64,000 nucleotides of DNA from DATJPR01 sp963843525. GTDB lineage: Bacteria > Bacteroidota > Ignavibacteria > UBA10030 > UBA6906. The notes beneath the pieces are model-generated. The model did no database searches and was not told the origin of the DNA. It saw only the letters and a program-made list of their open reading frames with translations. Shown piece after piece: positions 27,647 through 37,102 of the stretch. Location: positions 62,001 to 126,000 of the forward strand of contig CAWJKM010000005.1 of NCBI GenBank assembly GCA_963843525.1, in the 5' to 3' direction. The translations under genes were made by a program, and so were the position numbers. Within the stretch, counting starts at the first letter, position 1. Every line of letters begins with the position of its first letter.

Positions 27647-29746
27647 TCATACCCAGCCTAATGCAACAAGCAAGAGGTCCACAAGCTTGATCCCCAGGAA
27701 CGGTGCAATCAATCCGCCGAGGCCGTAGAGGAAGAGATGCCGCCGGAGCAAATGCGCGGCATTCATCGGTTTGTACTTGACGCCGCGGAGGGCAAGAGGG
27801 ATTAATGCGACAATGATCAGGGCGTTGAAGATCACCGCCGAAAGGATGGCGCTTTCGGGCGTCGCAAGATGCATCACGTTGAGCGCTCCGAGAACCGGGT
27901 AGGTGGTGGCGAACGCCGCCGGGATGATCGCAAAGTACTTTGCGACATCATTGGCGATGCTGAACGTGGTCAGCGCCCCACGCGTCATGAGCAGCTGCTT
28001 CCCGATTTCCACCACCTCCAGCAACTTCGTGGGATTGCTGTCGAGGTCCACCATGTTTGCCGCTTCGCGCGCCGCCTGTGTTCCGGTGTTCATCGCCACT
28101 GCCACGTCGGCCTGCGCGAGAGCCGGCGCATCGTTCGTGCCGTCACCGCTCATCGCAACGAGACGTCCCCCCTGCTGATACTCCCGGATGAGCTTCAGTT
28201 TGTCCTCAGGCTTTGCCTCCGCCAGGAAATCGTCCACTCCCGCCTCCGCTGCAATCGCCGTCGCGGTCAACGCGTTGTCTCCCGTGATCATGATCGTCCG
28301 GATACCCATTGCACGCAGGCGCACGAACCGCTCTTTAATCCCGCCTTTGACAATGTCTTTCAGATGGATCACTCCGAGGACTTCCCGGTTCTCTGCCACC
28401 ACCAGCGGCGTTCCACCTTTCTTGCTGATCTCGTCGACGATCGATTGGACGGCGGTCGAGTAGGCCCCCTTTTGCCCCTCGACAAATTTCTGTATGGCCG
28501 AAGAAGCCCCCTTGCGGATGCTGCGCGACGGCTGCCCGTCCCGCGCGGGTATATCCACGCCGCTCATTCTTGTCTGGGCGGTAAATGGAATGAACTGCAT
28601 GTGGTTCTCGGCGATATCGCGCCCCCGCAATCCGTATTTTCCCTTCGCGAGGACAACGATTGATCGTCCCTCCGGCGTCTCATCGGCGAGGGAGGCGAGT
28701 TGCGCGGAATCCGCGAGACGTTCGATCGACATCCCTGCTGCGGGAAGAAACTCCGACGCCATTCGATTGCCGAGGGTGATCGTCCCGGTCTTATCCAGCA
28801 GCAGGACATCGACATCGCCCGCCGCTTCGACCGCCCGCCCGGAGGTGGCGATAATATTGTGGCGGATCATCCTGTCCATCCCGGCGATGCCGATGGCGGA
28901 CAGCAACCCTCCGATCGTCGTCGGGATCAGACACACAAGAAGTGCAACGACCACAGTGACCGTGATCGGCACTCCCTGTCCGGCAGTCCGGACGCTGTAC
29001 AGGGAAAACGGGAGAAGCGTGATGCACACGACAAGGAAGATGATCGTGAACGCGGCAAGCAGGATGTTGAGGGCGATTTCGTTCGGCGTCTTCTGCCTCC
29101 TGGCACCCTCAATGAGTTTGATCATGCGATCAAGGAAACCTCCGCCGGTTTCCATGGTCACCCGGACCACCAGCCAGTCCGAGAGAACCCGTGTGCCGCC
29201 TGTAACCGCGCTCCTGTCTCCTCCGGACTCCCGAATCACGGGCGCGCTTTCCCCGGTGATGGCGCTCTCATCAACGGACGCAATCCCCTCGATCACTTCA
29301 CCGTCGGCCGGGATGAGTTCCCCTATTTCGACGAGGACAATATCGTCTTTCCGTAACGCAGTGGACGCGACGTTCTTGTACGTGGAGCCATGGCGGGGTT
29401 CGTCAAGAAGCTTGGCCGGGGTGTCGCGTCGCGCCTTCTTCAACGCCTGCGCCTGCGCTTTCCCCCGTCCTTCGGCGACGGCCTCGGCGAAATTGGCAAA
29501 CAATACGGTGAACCAGAGCCAGAGAGATACCGTGCCAATGAACCACGCTGGTGCCTCTCCATGGCCGGCCAGTGCCTGAACCCAGAGGACGGTCGTCAAT
29601 GCGCTCCCGACTTCCACGACGAACATGACCGGGTTCCGCACCATCAACTTTGGATGGAGTTTGGCGAACGCGTCCAGCACGGAGTTGCGAAGTATCTCTG
29701 CGGATACCCCGGATGCTTTTGCCTTTCCCATTTCTTGTGTTGTCAT
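27647..29746 (-). CDS. kdpB: Potassium-transporting P-type ATPase subunit B
   Basis: A 699-residue catalytic subunit of the KdpFABC high-affinity potassium pump. It carries the P-type phosphorylation motif DKTGTITLGNR, the ESAPV-type TGESAPVIRESGGD loop, and the hinge GDGTNDAPALAQADVAVAMN. Seven or so membrane helices surround these, ending with LFLYGLGGLIAPFLGIKLVD. It lies 28 bases after kdpA. No kdpDE sensor pair is in the window. Confidence 0.97.
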   Translation of the reverse strand: MTTQEMGKAKASGVSAEILRNSVLDAFAKLHPKLMVRNPVMFVVEVGSALTTVLWVQALAGHGEAPAWFIGTVSLWLWFTVLFANFAEAVAEGRGKAQAQALKKARRDTPAKLLDEPRHGSTYKNVASTALRKDDIVLVEIGELIPADGEVIEGIASVDESAITGESAPVIRESGGDRSAVTGGTRVLSDWLVVRVTMETGGGFLDRMIKLIEGARRQKTPNEIALNILLAAFTIIFLVVCITLLPFSLYSVRTAGQGVPITVTVVVALLVCLIPTTIGGLLSAIGIAGMDRMIRHNIIATSGRAVEAAGDVDVLLLDKTGTITLGNRMASEFLPAAGMSIERLADSAQLASLADETPEGRSIVVLAKGKYGLRGRDIAENHMQFIPFTAQTRMSGVDIPARDGQPSRSIRKGASSAIQKFVEGQKGAYSTAVQSIVDEISKKGGTPLVVAENREVLGVIHLKDIVKGGIKERFVRLRAMGIRTIMITGDNALTATAIAAEAGVDDFLAEAKPEDKLKLIREYQQGGRLVAMSGDGTNDAPALAQADVAVAMNTGTQAAREAANMVDLDSNPTKLLEVVEIGKQLLMTRGALTTFSIANDVAKYFAIIPAAFATTYPVLGALNVMHLATPESAILSAVIFNALIIVALIPLALRGVKYKPMNAAHLLRRHLFLYGLGGLIAPFLGIKLVDLLLVALGWV

Positions 29747-29774
29747 TGCAGCCCTTTGTTCAGCGGTGATGTCA

Positions 29775-31511
29775 TCACATCATGAAGTGTTCGACGATCG
29801 GACCCAGGGCAAGCGCCGGGAGAAAATTCAACGCTCCGACAAGAAGGATGACTGCGATCAGCCAGCCGATGAAGAGCGGGGTATGCGTCGGCAGAGTCCC
29901 TTCGCTTGCCGGGACAAGTTTCTTAGCCGCCAGTGCGCCGCCGAGCGCGAGTGTCGGAACGGCCAGCCAGTACCGTCCGATCAGCATTGCAATACCTCCC
30001 CAGATATTATAGAAGGGGGTATTTGCGCCCAATCCTCCAAATGCGCTCCCGTTGTTGTTTCCCATCGAAGTGAAGGCATAGAGCACCTCGCTGAATCCGT
30101 GAGCCCCGGGATTGAAGATTCCCGCTCTCCCCGCCGTGGACACAACGGCGAGAGCCGTGAGGCCCAGCACTGTAATGGGCATGATCAGGATAAGGAGCGA
30201 TGCCATTTTGATTTCATACGATTCAATCTTGTGTCCGAGATACTCCGGAGTCCGCCCGACCAGCAGACCCGCCACAAATACCGCCACGATGACGAACACA
30301 ATCATGCCATACAGGCCCGACCCCACTCCTCCAAAGACCACCTCTCCCAGCTGGATCATGAACAGGGTGGCCCCTCCGCCGAGCGGCATGAACGAATCGT
30401 GCATGCAGTTCACCGACCCGTTCGACGCTCCTGTCGTCGCCATCGCCCAGACCGCCGAGTTCGGAATGCCAAAGCGGACCTCCTTTCCTTCCATGTTCCC
30501 GCCCGGTTGAAGATTGCTTGCTGTCTGGTCAACGCCCAAAGGTGCAAACATCGGATTCCCTCCCTGCTCGGACCACACGGTCACAGCCACCAGAACGACG
30601 AACATCACCATCATCGCCGAGAGGAGAGCCCATCCCTGCCGCTGGTCGCTCACCATGGCACCGTAAGTGAAGCACAATGCCGCCGCAATGAGGAGAATCG
30701 ACAGCATTTCCAGATAGTTTGAAAAGGGAGTCGGGTTCTCAAACGGATGCGCGGAATTGACATTGAAGAACCCCCCGCCATTGGTCCCCAACTGTTTGAT
30801 CGCGATCTGGGACGCCGCAGGACCCATCGGCAGCACTTGCGCATCGATTCTTGTTCCATTGGGATCGACCACCGGTTCGACAACGGAAACCGCCCTGTAC
30901 GGAGAAAGGTTTTGCACTACTCCCTGCGATACCAGCGCCAGCGCCAGGACTATTGAGAGGGGGAGCAGTACGTACAGAATGCTGCGTGTGAGGTCGACCC
31001 AGAAATTCCCCAGTGCCTTCGTGGAATGACGCGCAATCCCCCGGATGAAGAGAGCGAGAACAGCCATTCCGCTCGCCGCGGACACAAAGTTCTGTACGGT
31101 CAGTGCAACCATCTGGGTAAAGTAGCTCATCGTAGTTTCACCGCCATACCCCTGCCAGTTCGTGTTGCTCGCAAAACTCACGGCAGTGTTGAAGGAGGAG
31201 TCGGGAGACACCGGGCCAAAAGCCTGGGGATTCAACGGCAGATATTGTTGCAGCCGTTGGATTCCATACACCACAAACAGGCCCGCAGCGTTGAAAAGGA
31301 GCAGGGCGAACGCGTTCTGCTTCCAGTCCATTTCTTCGGACGTGTTCACCGCCGCCATCCGGTAGAGCAATCGTTCCAGCGGTGCAAGGAGCGGAGCAAG
31401 AAATGTGCGCTCACCCTTGTAGACCCGGGCCATGTAGAGACCGAGCGGATACGCAAGCGCGATCAATGTGATGAAGTAGAAGAGTATCTGGATATATCCG
31501 TTGACGGTCAT
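29775..31511 (-). CDS. kdpA: Potassium-transporting ATPase subunit A
   Basis: A 578-residue channel-like subunit that selects and passes potassium. About ten helices and the four pore loops of the SKT superfamily are present, with typical text SFASNTNWQGYGGETTMSYFTQM, TNGGGFFNVNSAHPFENP, TTGASNGSVNCMHDSFMPLGG and TSMGNNNGSAFGGLGANTPF. The start is the ATG at 31511, overlapping the kdpF stop (ATGA); the longer upstream frame runs across kdpF and is not real. Confidence 0.96.
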   Translation of the reverse strand: MTVNGYIQILFYFITLIALAYPLGLYMARVYKGERTFLAPLLAPLERLLYRMAAVNTSEEMDWKQNAFALLLFNAAGLFVVYGIQRLQQYLPLNPQAFGPVSPDSSFNTAVSFASNTNWQGYGGETTMSYFTQMVALTVQNFVSAASGMAVLALFIRGIARHSTKALGNFWVDLTRSILYVLLPLSIVLALALVSQGVVQNLSPYRAVSVVEPVVDPNGTRIDAQVLPMGPAASQIAIKQLGTNGGGFFNVNSAHPFENPTPFSNYLEMLSILLIAAALCFTYGAMVSDQRQGWALLSAMMVMFVVLVAVTVWSEQGGNPMFAPLGVDQTASNLQPGGNMEGKEVRFGIPNSAVWAMATTGASNGSVNCMHDSFMPLGGGATLFMIQLGEVVFGGVGSGLYGMIVFVIVAVFVAGLLVGRTPEYLGHKIESYEIKMASLLILIMPITVLGLTALAVVSTAGRAGIFNPGAHGFSEVLYAFTSMGNNNGSAFGGLGANTPFYNIWGGIAMLIGRYWLAVPTLALGGALAAKKLVPASEGTLPTHTPLFIGWLIAVILLVGALNFLPALALGPIVEHFMM

Positions 31512-31600
31512 TCGAACATCTCCGGCTTGAGCAGCGCGAGAAAAAGGTAGACCAGCAAACCGACTGCAATGATTCCGGAAACCACGTAGAGTGCGTTCAC
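31508..31600 (-). CDS. kdpF: KdpF small subunit
   Basis: A 30-residue single-helix peptide, MNALYVVSGIIAVGLLVYLF and on to ALLKPEMFE, clearly the KdpF stabilising lipid-like subunit (conserved YLF..L..PE.F ending). It begins with GTG at 31600, overlapping the stop of the 35-residue gene upstream, and ends by an ATGA overlap with kdpA. It is too short for standard gene calling. Confidence 0.93.
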   Translation of the reverse strand: MNALYVVSGIIAVGLLVYLFLALLKPEMFE

Positions 31601-31704
31601 GAGCGATCTCCCGGCCTGGGATCAGACAACCGGTCACACAATTTCACCAAACCCACCGTCGCCACGAAGAACAGCCCCGCAATGCAAAGATAGAGGAAAT
31701 CCAT
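31597..31704 (-). CDS. 35-residue membrane peptide of the kdp operon
   Basis: A peptide starting MDFLYLCIAGLFFVATVGLV and then KLCDRLSD, with one membrane helix. Similar single-helix peptides with the ending (V/L)KLC(D/E)RL are known next to kdpF in other bacteria, but have no assigned role. The ATG at 31704 shares a base with the kdpC stop (TAATG) and its TGA overlaps the kdpF GTG start, so it is embedded in a chain of coupled genes. The coupling makes it very likely to be translated. Confidence 0.8.
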   Translation of the reverse strand: MDFLYLCIAGLFFVATVGLVKLCDRLSDPRPGDRS

Positions 31705-32297
31705 TAGTTGGTCCTTTTCGATGCAGAGACAAATTCGTCCAGGGAAACATTGAGTTTCAACACATTGACCCGTGGTTCTCCCAGAAATCCCAGATCTCTC
31801 CCTTCGGTAGACCGATCGATGAGTGTCCGCACTTGCTCTTCCGTCAGGTTGCGCGCGCGAGCCACCCGTGCAGCCTGATACAACGCCGCCGCGACGCTGA
31901 TATCCGGATCGAGGCCGCTCCCCGAAGCGGTCACGAGATCAACCGGAATCGGCAGCGTGTTCGTCGAATCCGCAGAGTGAAGTGCGGCGATGCGGGTCCG
32001 TACCGCGCCGAGAAGAGCAGGATTGAGCGGCCCATAATTCGACCCTGAGGATGAGGCTGCGTTATACGGCACCGGCGAAGTGGCAGAGAGCCGCCCCCAG
32101 AAGTAGTGCTTCTCGGTAAACTGTTGGCCGATGAGCACGGAACCCACTGCGCGTCCATCATTTTCCAGAATGCTCCCGTTTGCCTGAGCGGGAAAAACGA
32201 GCTGGGCGATGCCGGTGACAAGGAGCGGGTAGATCACGCCGGTAATCACGGTGAACAGCAGGAGCAGCATCAAGGCCGGACGAAGGTGTGCTTTCAT
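31704..32297 (-). CDS. kdpC: Potassium-transporting ATPase subunit C
   Basis: A 197-residue protein with one N-terminal helix (ALMLLLLFTVITGVIYPLLVTGIAQ) and a periplasmic domain containing GRLSATSPVPYNAASSSGSNYGP, PVDLVTASGSGLDPDISVAAA and LGEPRVNVLKLNVSL, all hallmarks of KdpC. GAGGAG precedes the start. It is the first gene of the operon here, whereas in the classical kdpFABC order it is last. Confidence 0.96.
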   Translation of the reverse strand: MKAHLRPALMLLLLFTVITGVIYPLLVTGIAQLVFPAQANGSILENDGRAVGSVLIGQQFTEKHYFWGRLSATSPVPYNAASSSGSNYGPLNPALLGAVRTRIAALHSADSTNTLPIPVDLVTASGSGLDPDISVAAALYQAARVARARNLTEEQVRTLIDRSTEGRDLGFLGEPRVNVLKLNVSLDEFVSASKRTN

Positions 32298-32420
32298 GGT
32301 TGGGCGCTCTCCTCAAAGGTTCAGAATGCAATGTATCCGAATGCACCTGGGATGTAAATGAAGGAGGCGTAAAATGTGGGGGGAACATGTAAAGGAAGAA
32401 TAAAGAGAGGGAGGAAAAAG

Positions 32421-32446
32421 AAAGCCCAGGGGCGATCCTGGGCTTT
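32421..32446 (-). terminator. Rho-independent terminator of the sorting-domain protein gene
   Basis: A perfect ten-base stem AAAGCCCAGG/CCTGGGCTTT around a six-base loop. On the minus strand it is followed by CTTTTTCC, and it lies 27 bases past the stop of the gene at 32474. Confidence 0.85.
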
Positions 32447-32473
32447 CCGCGAAGCGCGTGGTTTATGGAAGTG

Positions 32474-34257
32474 CTACTTGACCAGAAGCATCATGCGCGT
32501 GAGCGACTGGTCACCTGCAACAAGACGCACGTAGTATGCGCCGCTTGCTGCATTTTTACCATCCCATCGGACACTGTGCTCCCCGGCCGTGGTGTTCCCT
32601 TCGAACAATACTGCCACCTGCTGGCCGAGGGTGTTAAATACGCTGACGCGTACCGGGCCCGATGACGCAAGACGATACATGATCGTCGTGGATGGATTAA
32701 ACGGGTTAGGATAGTTCTGATACAGTGCGGTTCTCTCCGGCACGAGAGACACCGGTTCCGAAATGGCTGTCACACCCGGACTCGCTGTCGCGAAGAACGC
32801 CTGCAGGTAGGAGCTGGATTCCCAGGAAACATAGACCATTCCATACGACCCGTTCCCGAGGCTGACCATGGAAGCCGGAATGTAGTATTCTTCCATGTCG
32901 GTGAATTTTACGGAAGGAGTCCATCCCGGTGTGCTGGTTTCACGCCAGCTAAACAGACCCTGACGTGTCGGGGTGTAGTACCGATAGGCAAGCCCGATGC
33001 CGTTGCCGCGGGACATTGCGGCGACCGGCTGCTCGGCGCTCAGCGTCGTGTCGGGACCGTACCCCCAGTACCACCCGCTTTCGTTCCCGTAGCGGATCAG
33101 ATAGACGATATACATGCCCATCTCCGAGGCACAAAAGATGGTGTCTTTGTACGCGGTGATGGAAGGTGCGGAATAAACATCTGCCCCATACTGGGTGCAT
33201 GATCGGGAGAAACCACCTCCGGCAGAGGAGTCAATGCAAAGCGCATTCGCCGTGTCGACGTAGGAAATCCAGTAGTAGCCATCCGCGACGGAAGACGCAT
33301 TGTATGTCGCTGATACACCCGCCGCCGCCCCCCCAATATCGTCCCTCAACGAAAACCACTGAACTGAATCCGCGGTATTCCACCGGGTCTTGATGGAGCC
33401 CTCCGACGTGAGGGCGGCACAGTAGAGCCTGTTGTCGAGTGACTCATGGTTTGAAAACATGCGCACTTCATTGACTGCTTCCGGTGCAGTGGTGACCAGA
33501 ACCGTGTCGAACGTTGCCCCGTCGGCAAAGGTCGCCTGACTGCCGTCAGAAGTAGAGAAACGGTATACCAGGACCTGGGTTTGTTCGGCTCTGCGACTGA
33601 ATCCGACGTAGCAGTATCCATGGACAACCGCCATGCTGATGCTGTTAATCGGATATGAGGCATTCCAGGAGTATTGCTTCGTCCAGACGCCTCCGCCGTC
33701 GGTCGAGGAATAGAAATTCCAATGACTGTGGGTTGATCCGTCGTAGTCCTGATCAACCAGGGTGACTATAAAGAGATTGCCGTTGGAGACATCCGTGGCC
33801 AGACCGACCGCTCTCACCGTATCGCTCGTCGTCCCGATCGGGACGTCTGCAACGATTCGAGCAAGTGCATTCCTGGGTTGTCGCGTGTTGTATGATATCC
33901 CCACTTCAATTTCGCGAGGATCGACTACCTCACAGAGGTTCGCGTAGCGGAGAAGTGCGTCTGTTGGTTTCCCGGAGTTCCACAGACTTTCCGTTTCCTT
34001 TGCCAGCATTCTGGACGGTCCGCTTGCTGAGGCGGGAAGGCTTAACGAGAGTGTCGAGCCGTCGCTTTCCAGCGCGCGCAGGGTACCGAGAGCGGAAGAA
34101 GAGGGAGATCCGCAGCCAATGGTATGGCTTCGGATCGGGGGAGATCCCGAAGGATTTGTCCTTTGCGGGCAATTGGTGTCCCTGCATTCCATTCCTGGGC
34201 CAGGGCAGCGGAGAACGAGAGAACAGCCAGGAGGAGAATGGTGGTCGTCCTTGACAT
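32474..34257 (-). CDS. Secreted protein with NYPNPFNP-type C-terminal sorting domain, frameshifted
   Basis: An exported protein of roughly 590 residues whose middle looks beta-rich (FYSSTDGGGVWTKQYSW, GYCYVGFSRRAEQTQVLVY and similar), as in sialidase/BNR-like propeller proteins. The C-terminus NYPNPFNPSTTIMYRL, ending TRMMLLVK, is a type IX-like sorting and Por-anchoring domain. Two frames are needed. The signal peptide MSRTTTILLLAVLSFSAALA begins with the ATG at 34257 in one frame, and the rest (ALGTLRALESDGSTLSLSL onwards) is in another. The switch lies at about 34080-34130, so either the gene is broken or one base is miscalled. Function beyond secretion is not known. Confidence 0.75.
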
Positions 34258-34584
34258 GAAACCTCCGGGAAATTGGTGGAAGATGTTGGGAGCGATCCGA
34301 CACAGCGTTTCCCTTACCACTCCTCACCCGCTCAAGAACGACACCGACAGTCAGGAAACAACCTCTATATGTGTGCGGTGGGCTAGGCTACCAAAACGGC
34401 CGGAGAGAATCAATAAGTTCTGAAACGTACTTTTTTCTGCTCCACTGGGGACGAGATTTGGACGCAACAGAGAAGAGCAGATCAAAAAAGGGTCTGTTCG
34501 GCGACAGACCCCCTTCTGAAAAATGCGTTTATGAACGTATATGCTTGACAGGGAGATGCTCCCCCTCGAGAACGAAACGCCATC
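34258..34584. other. Intergenic region between the secreted protein and the M64 peptidase
   Basis: Holds the leader of the minus-strand secreted-protein gene near 34258-34480 and the terminator of the M64 peptidase gene at 34490-34511. No coding region and no clear promoter hexamers were seen in the rest. Confidence 0.5.
34490..34511 (-). terminator. Rho-independent terminator of the M64 peptidase gene
   Basis: A perfect eight-base stem GGGTCTGT/ACAGACCC around TCGGCG. On the minus strand it is followed directly by six T. It lies 74 bases after the peptidase stop. Confidence 0.88.
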
Positions 34585-36054
34585 CTACTTTGTGTAATAC
34601 TCGATAACCTTTCGTACCGCTCTTTCACTCACTGGATACATGCTGCGGTCAGTCTTTGTAAATTGGTTCATCAAGGAGTTCACTGTCGGTCGGTAGATCC
34701 CTTTGTGCTCGTACCCCCCGCCTTCGAACGCTCCAACCTTGCCTTTCAGAGGATGATCCTCGAGAAAACCTGTAATCTTCCGGCTCAGTTCGCCAATCTC
34801 TTTTCCGAATGCCGCGGCGCTATCTCTGAGGGTGCTGTCGGAAACACCTGCACCCTTCATCCGGGCAACGTTCTTCTCTCGTTCCGCATAGAGTTCCGTA
34901 CGACGGGAAACAAGACTGTCATAGGTGGCCTCGCCCCATTCCGTCGGTATGGGAATGCCCGGTGAGACTAAATCCTTCCACTTGAGGTTTGCGGGGTCCA
35001 GAAGAGCGGTCAGGTTGGGTTCAGTCGGTTCGACCCCCTTCGGATAGAACTCTTCATAGGAGACATCTCCCATGTACTCATCTCCGAGTCCGCCGAAGGC
35101 ATGTCCAAACTCGTGGACAAATACATAATCGCTGCTTGGCCCGTCGCTTGTGAATGCGGTGAAGTCGTTGTAGATCCCCCCGCCGCCATAGCGTTTGCTG
35201 TTGACAATCACGAGCACAGCATCATACGGAACCTGTCCGGCCACATCGCGCATGAGTTTGTTCTCTTCAGTGAGAAGATAGCGGTCGGAATCAAGGGAAT
35301 TGAACGTCGCATTCAGCAGTGTCTTCTTGTAGGATCCCTGACGGGGTTCATCCACGCCGCTCTGCGGCGAGGGAGAAAAGATGCCGGTAATGTTGAAGTG
35401 GCTCTTGTACTCTTTGTACGGTTCCCACGTAAACAACGTCTCCGCGAACCGTTTGACGTCCCCCTCGAATTTCTTCTCCTCCGCCTGAGTGTAGCCCTCC
35501 GCGATAAACACAACGTCGACGGCATGGTGGGGGTCTCCGCTGCGGAGAACAGGAACGATTTTGTCGTTTCGCAGAGGTAACTCATGGATGATGTGATAAT
35601 CCGCAGGATCGATCCGTTGTTCAAAGAGCGGCTGGTAGATGTTGGAACGATCCCGCCTGTCGATAAGAAGAATTACCGGATGCTTCGGGAACGGACAGAG
35701 GATCGACTCCTGGAAAACCCTTTTGATGCCACTCTTTGCCTGATCGGTTGTTTTGTATTCGCCGAAGTACACATCAAAACCCCGTGAGTAGATCAGGGTG
35801 TTGCTGGCAATATCGACCAGACGGGTGCGGTACCGGCCGTTGTTGAAGGGATCGATCAGTTGATCTGTCGTCCCGGCCCAGGTCCCTTCACGGAGAACGC
35901 GATCGAGTGTGTAGAACTCATCATTCTTGTCGCCGATGTGATAAAGATCGACGCGCATGGTCGAGTCAATAAAGTAGCGGTCGTAGGATATTGCTTCCTG
36001 GCTGTGAGCGAAAAACGGGACCAGGACGACAAGCACAAGGAGAGCGTTTTTCAT
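34585..36054 (-). CDS. M64 family metallopeptidase (IgA-peptidase-like), exported
   Basis: A 489-residue secreted zinc peptidase. A signal peptide (NALLVLVVLVPFFAHSQ) is followed by a beta-rich domain and the peptidase M64 catalytic region with VVFIAEGYTQAEEKKFEGD, the zinc motif HEFGHAFGGLGDEY (HExxHxxGGxGDE) and PNLTALLDPANLKWKDLV, all usual in this family. The C-terminal part has an extended helix (TELYAEREKNVARMKGAG) and GAFEGGGYEHKGIYRPTVNS, also conserved, then a short tail. No sorting domain is present. The start is the ATG at 36054, chosen for its signal peptide; the frame stays open 70 codons further upstream with no coding look. Confidence 0.9.
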   Translation of the reverse strand: MKNALLVLVVLVPFFAHSQEAISYDRYFIDSTMRVDLYHIGDKNDEFYTLDRVLREGTWAGTTDQLIDPFNNGRYRTRLVDIASNTLIYSRGFDVYFGEYKTTDQAKSGIKRVFQESILCPFPKHPVILLIDRRDRSNIYQPLFEQRIDPADYHIIHELPLRNDKIVPVLRSGDPHHAVDVVFIAEGYTQAEEKKFEGDVKRFAETLFTWEPYKEYKSHFNITGIFSPSPQSGVDEPRQGSYKKTLLNATFNSLDSDRYLLTEENKLMRDVAGQVPYDAVLVIVNSKRYGGGGIYNDFTAFTSDGPSSDYVFVHEFGHAFGGLGDEYMGDVSYEEFYPKGVEPTEPNLTALLDPANLKWKDLVSPGIPIPTEWGEATYDSLVSRRTELYAEREKNVARMKGAGVSDSTLRDSAAAFGKEIGELSRKITGFLEDHPLKGKVGAFEGGGYEHKGIYRPTVNSLMNQFTKTDRSMYPVSERAVRKVIEYYTK

Positions 36055-36447
36055 AGGGTTCCTGAAGAGAGAAGGACCAGCAGTGGAGAAAGTTCCATCA
36101 AGAACAGAACGTTGAAGAGCCGTGAGGAACAGCGATTTACGAGGACGCGGTCGTAAAAAGTACGCCGTTCTCCTTAGAAGTTCAAGTGATCGGGGAGATG
36201 GCTGTGGCAAACTCTCCGTTTGGTCCCCATTCATGGACTGTGTACCAGGAACTGATTGCCGCATTTGAATGAATCTGCCGTTCAGAGTCCAGCCTCAACA
36301 TCATGGCCGGGGCGTTTTCTTCATTATTTGCAGGGAACCACACTTCTCGGTGGGGTGTTAAACTACGTAAGCCTGCTCTCTAAGCGTTCGATACAGAAAC
36401 CGATAGCGATCCTCAACGACATTCCCACTCCATCGAAAGGGAGAGCC
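36055..36447. other. Divergent intergenic region
   Basis: A gap of 393 bases between the minus-strand M64 gene and the plus-strand lipoprotein gene, so both promoters should be inside. No strong -35/-10 pair was identified. The open frames here lack signal peptides or ribosome-binding sites and look non-coding. Confidence 0.4.
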
Positions 36448-36918
36448 TTGCGCCTGTTGAACACTTCAATCGTCCCTCTTCTCACGATTTTTTCTCTCGC
36501 ATGTTCGTCGTCTTCCTCCACCTCCAAGTCTGAACTGCCAAAGGTTCCTTCTGACCTCAGAATTACCATCGGGAGTGGCGGTGGGTTCTCCGGCATCTGG
36601 AAAGGGTACACCCTCCTCGCCGGGGACTCGATCATGGAATGGGAAGGGAAATCAATCGGCGAAAATCCGAAATATGTTGGTACGCTGCGGCGCGACACCC
36701 TGGCCCAGCTCTGGCAGACCGTTCAAGACGAACACTTCCTCGAACAGCAATCGCACACTGTTGCAGCAAACTTCGTCCAACTGTTCACCGTTTCCGCCGG
36801 TGGGGTGGAGCGCGAGTTCATTTGGCAGCCTTCAACGCACTCAGACACCACAGGAATGGGAGCGAAGGTGTTCAGAACCCGTTGCCTGGCCACCGTTCGC
36901 GAAGCACTAGAGCCGTAA
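36448..36918 (+). CDS. Small lipoprotein with TTG start, function unknown
   Basis: A 156-residue protein starting with TTG at 36448, directly preceded by AAAGGGAG at five bases. This start gives a clean lipoprotein signal: RLLNTSIVPLLTIFSLAC followed by serines. The mature part contains LRITIGSGGGFSGIWKGYTLL, SIMEWEGKSIGENPKYVGTL and LAQLWQTVQDEHFLEQQ, resembling small envelope proteins that I cannot name. A longer upstream reading to 36256 has no signal peptide and is rejected. It precedes the M4 protease gene on the same strand by 184 bases. Confidence 0.65.
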   Translation: MRLLNTSIVPLLTIFSLACSSSSSTSKSELPKVPSDLRITIGSGGGFSGIWKGYTLLAGDSIMEWEGKSIGENPKYVGTLRRDTLAQLWQTVQDEHFLEQQSHTVAANFVQLFTVSAGGVEREFIWQPSTHSDTTGMGAKVFRTRCLATVREALEP

Positions 36919-37102
36919 CATATTTTGCTGACGAGTGCCCCTCCAACGATAGCTCTTTGCTCAATGAGCGGCACAGTGTCGGCTCCAACCTTAAGAAAAG
37001 ACAAGAAGTGTGTTAGAGGATTTCGTCGGAGACGCACCGGATTCCCGGCGCGGACACGAGACGATCACAGAGTATACCCGGATCACCAATGGAGGAGCAC
37101 AC

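Noticed and set aside
27393..27650. Open frame covering the tRNA-Pro
   Set aside because: It is an artefact across the antisense of a tRNA; the cloverleaf explains the sequence.
31512..31637. N-terminal extension of kdpA
   Set aside because: This stretch encodes kdpF in another frame and the KdpA family starts at the ATG of 31511.
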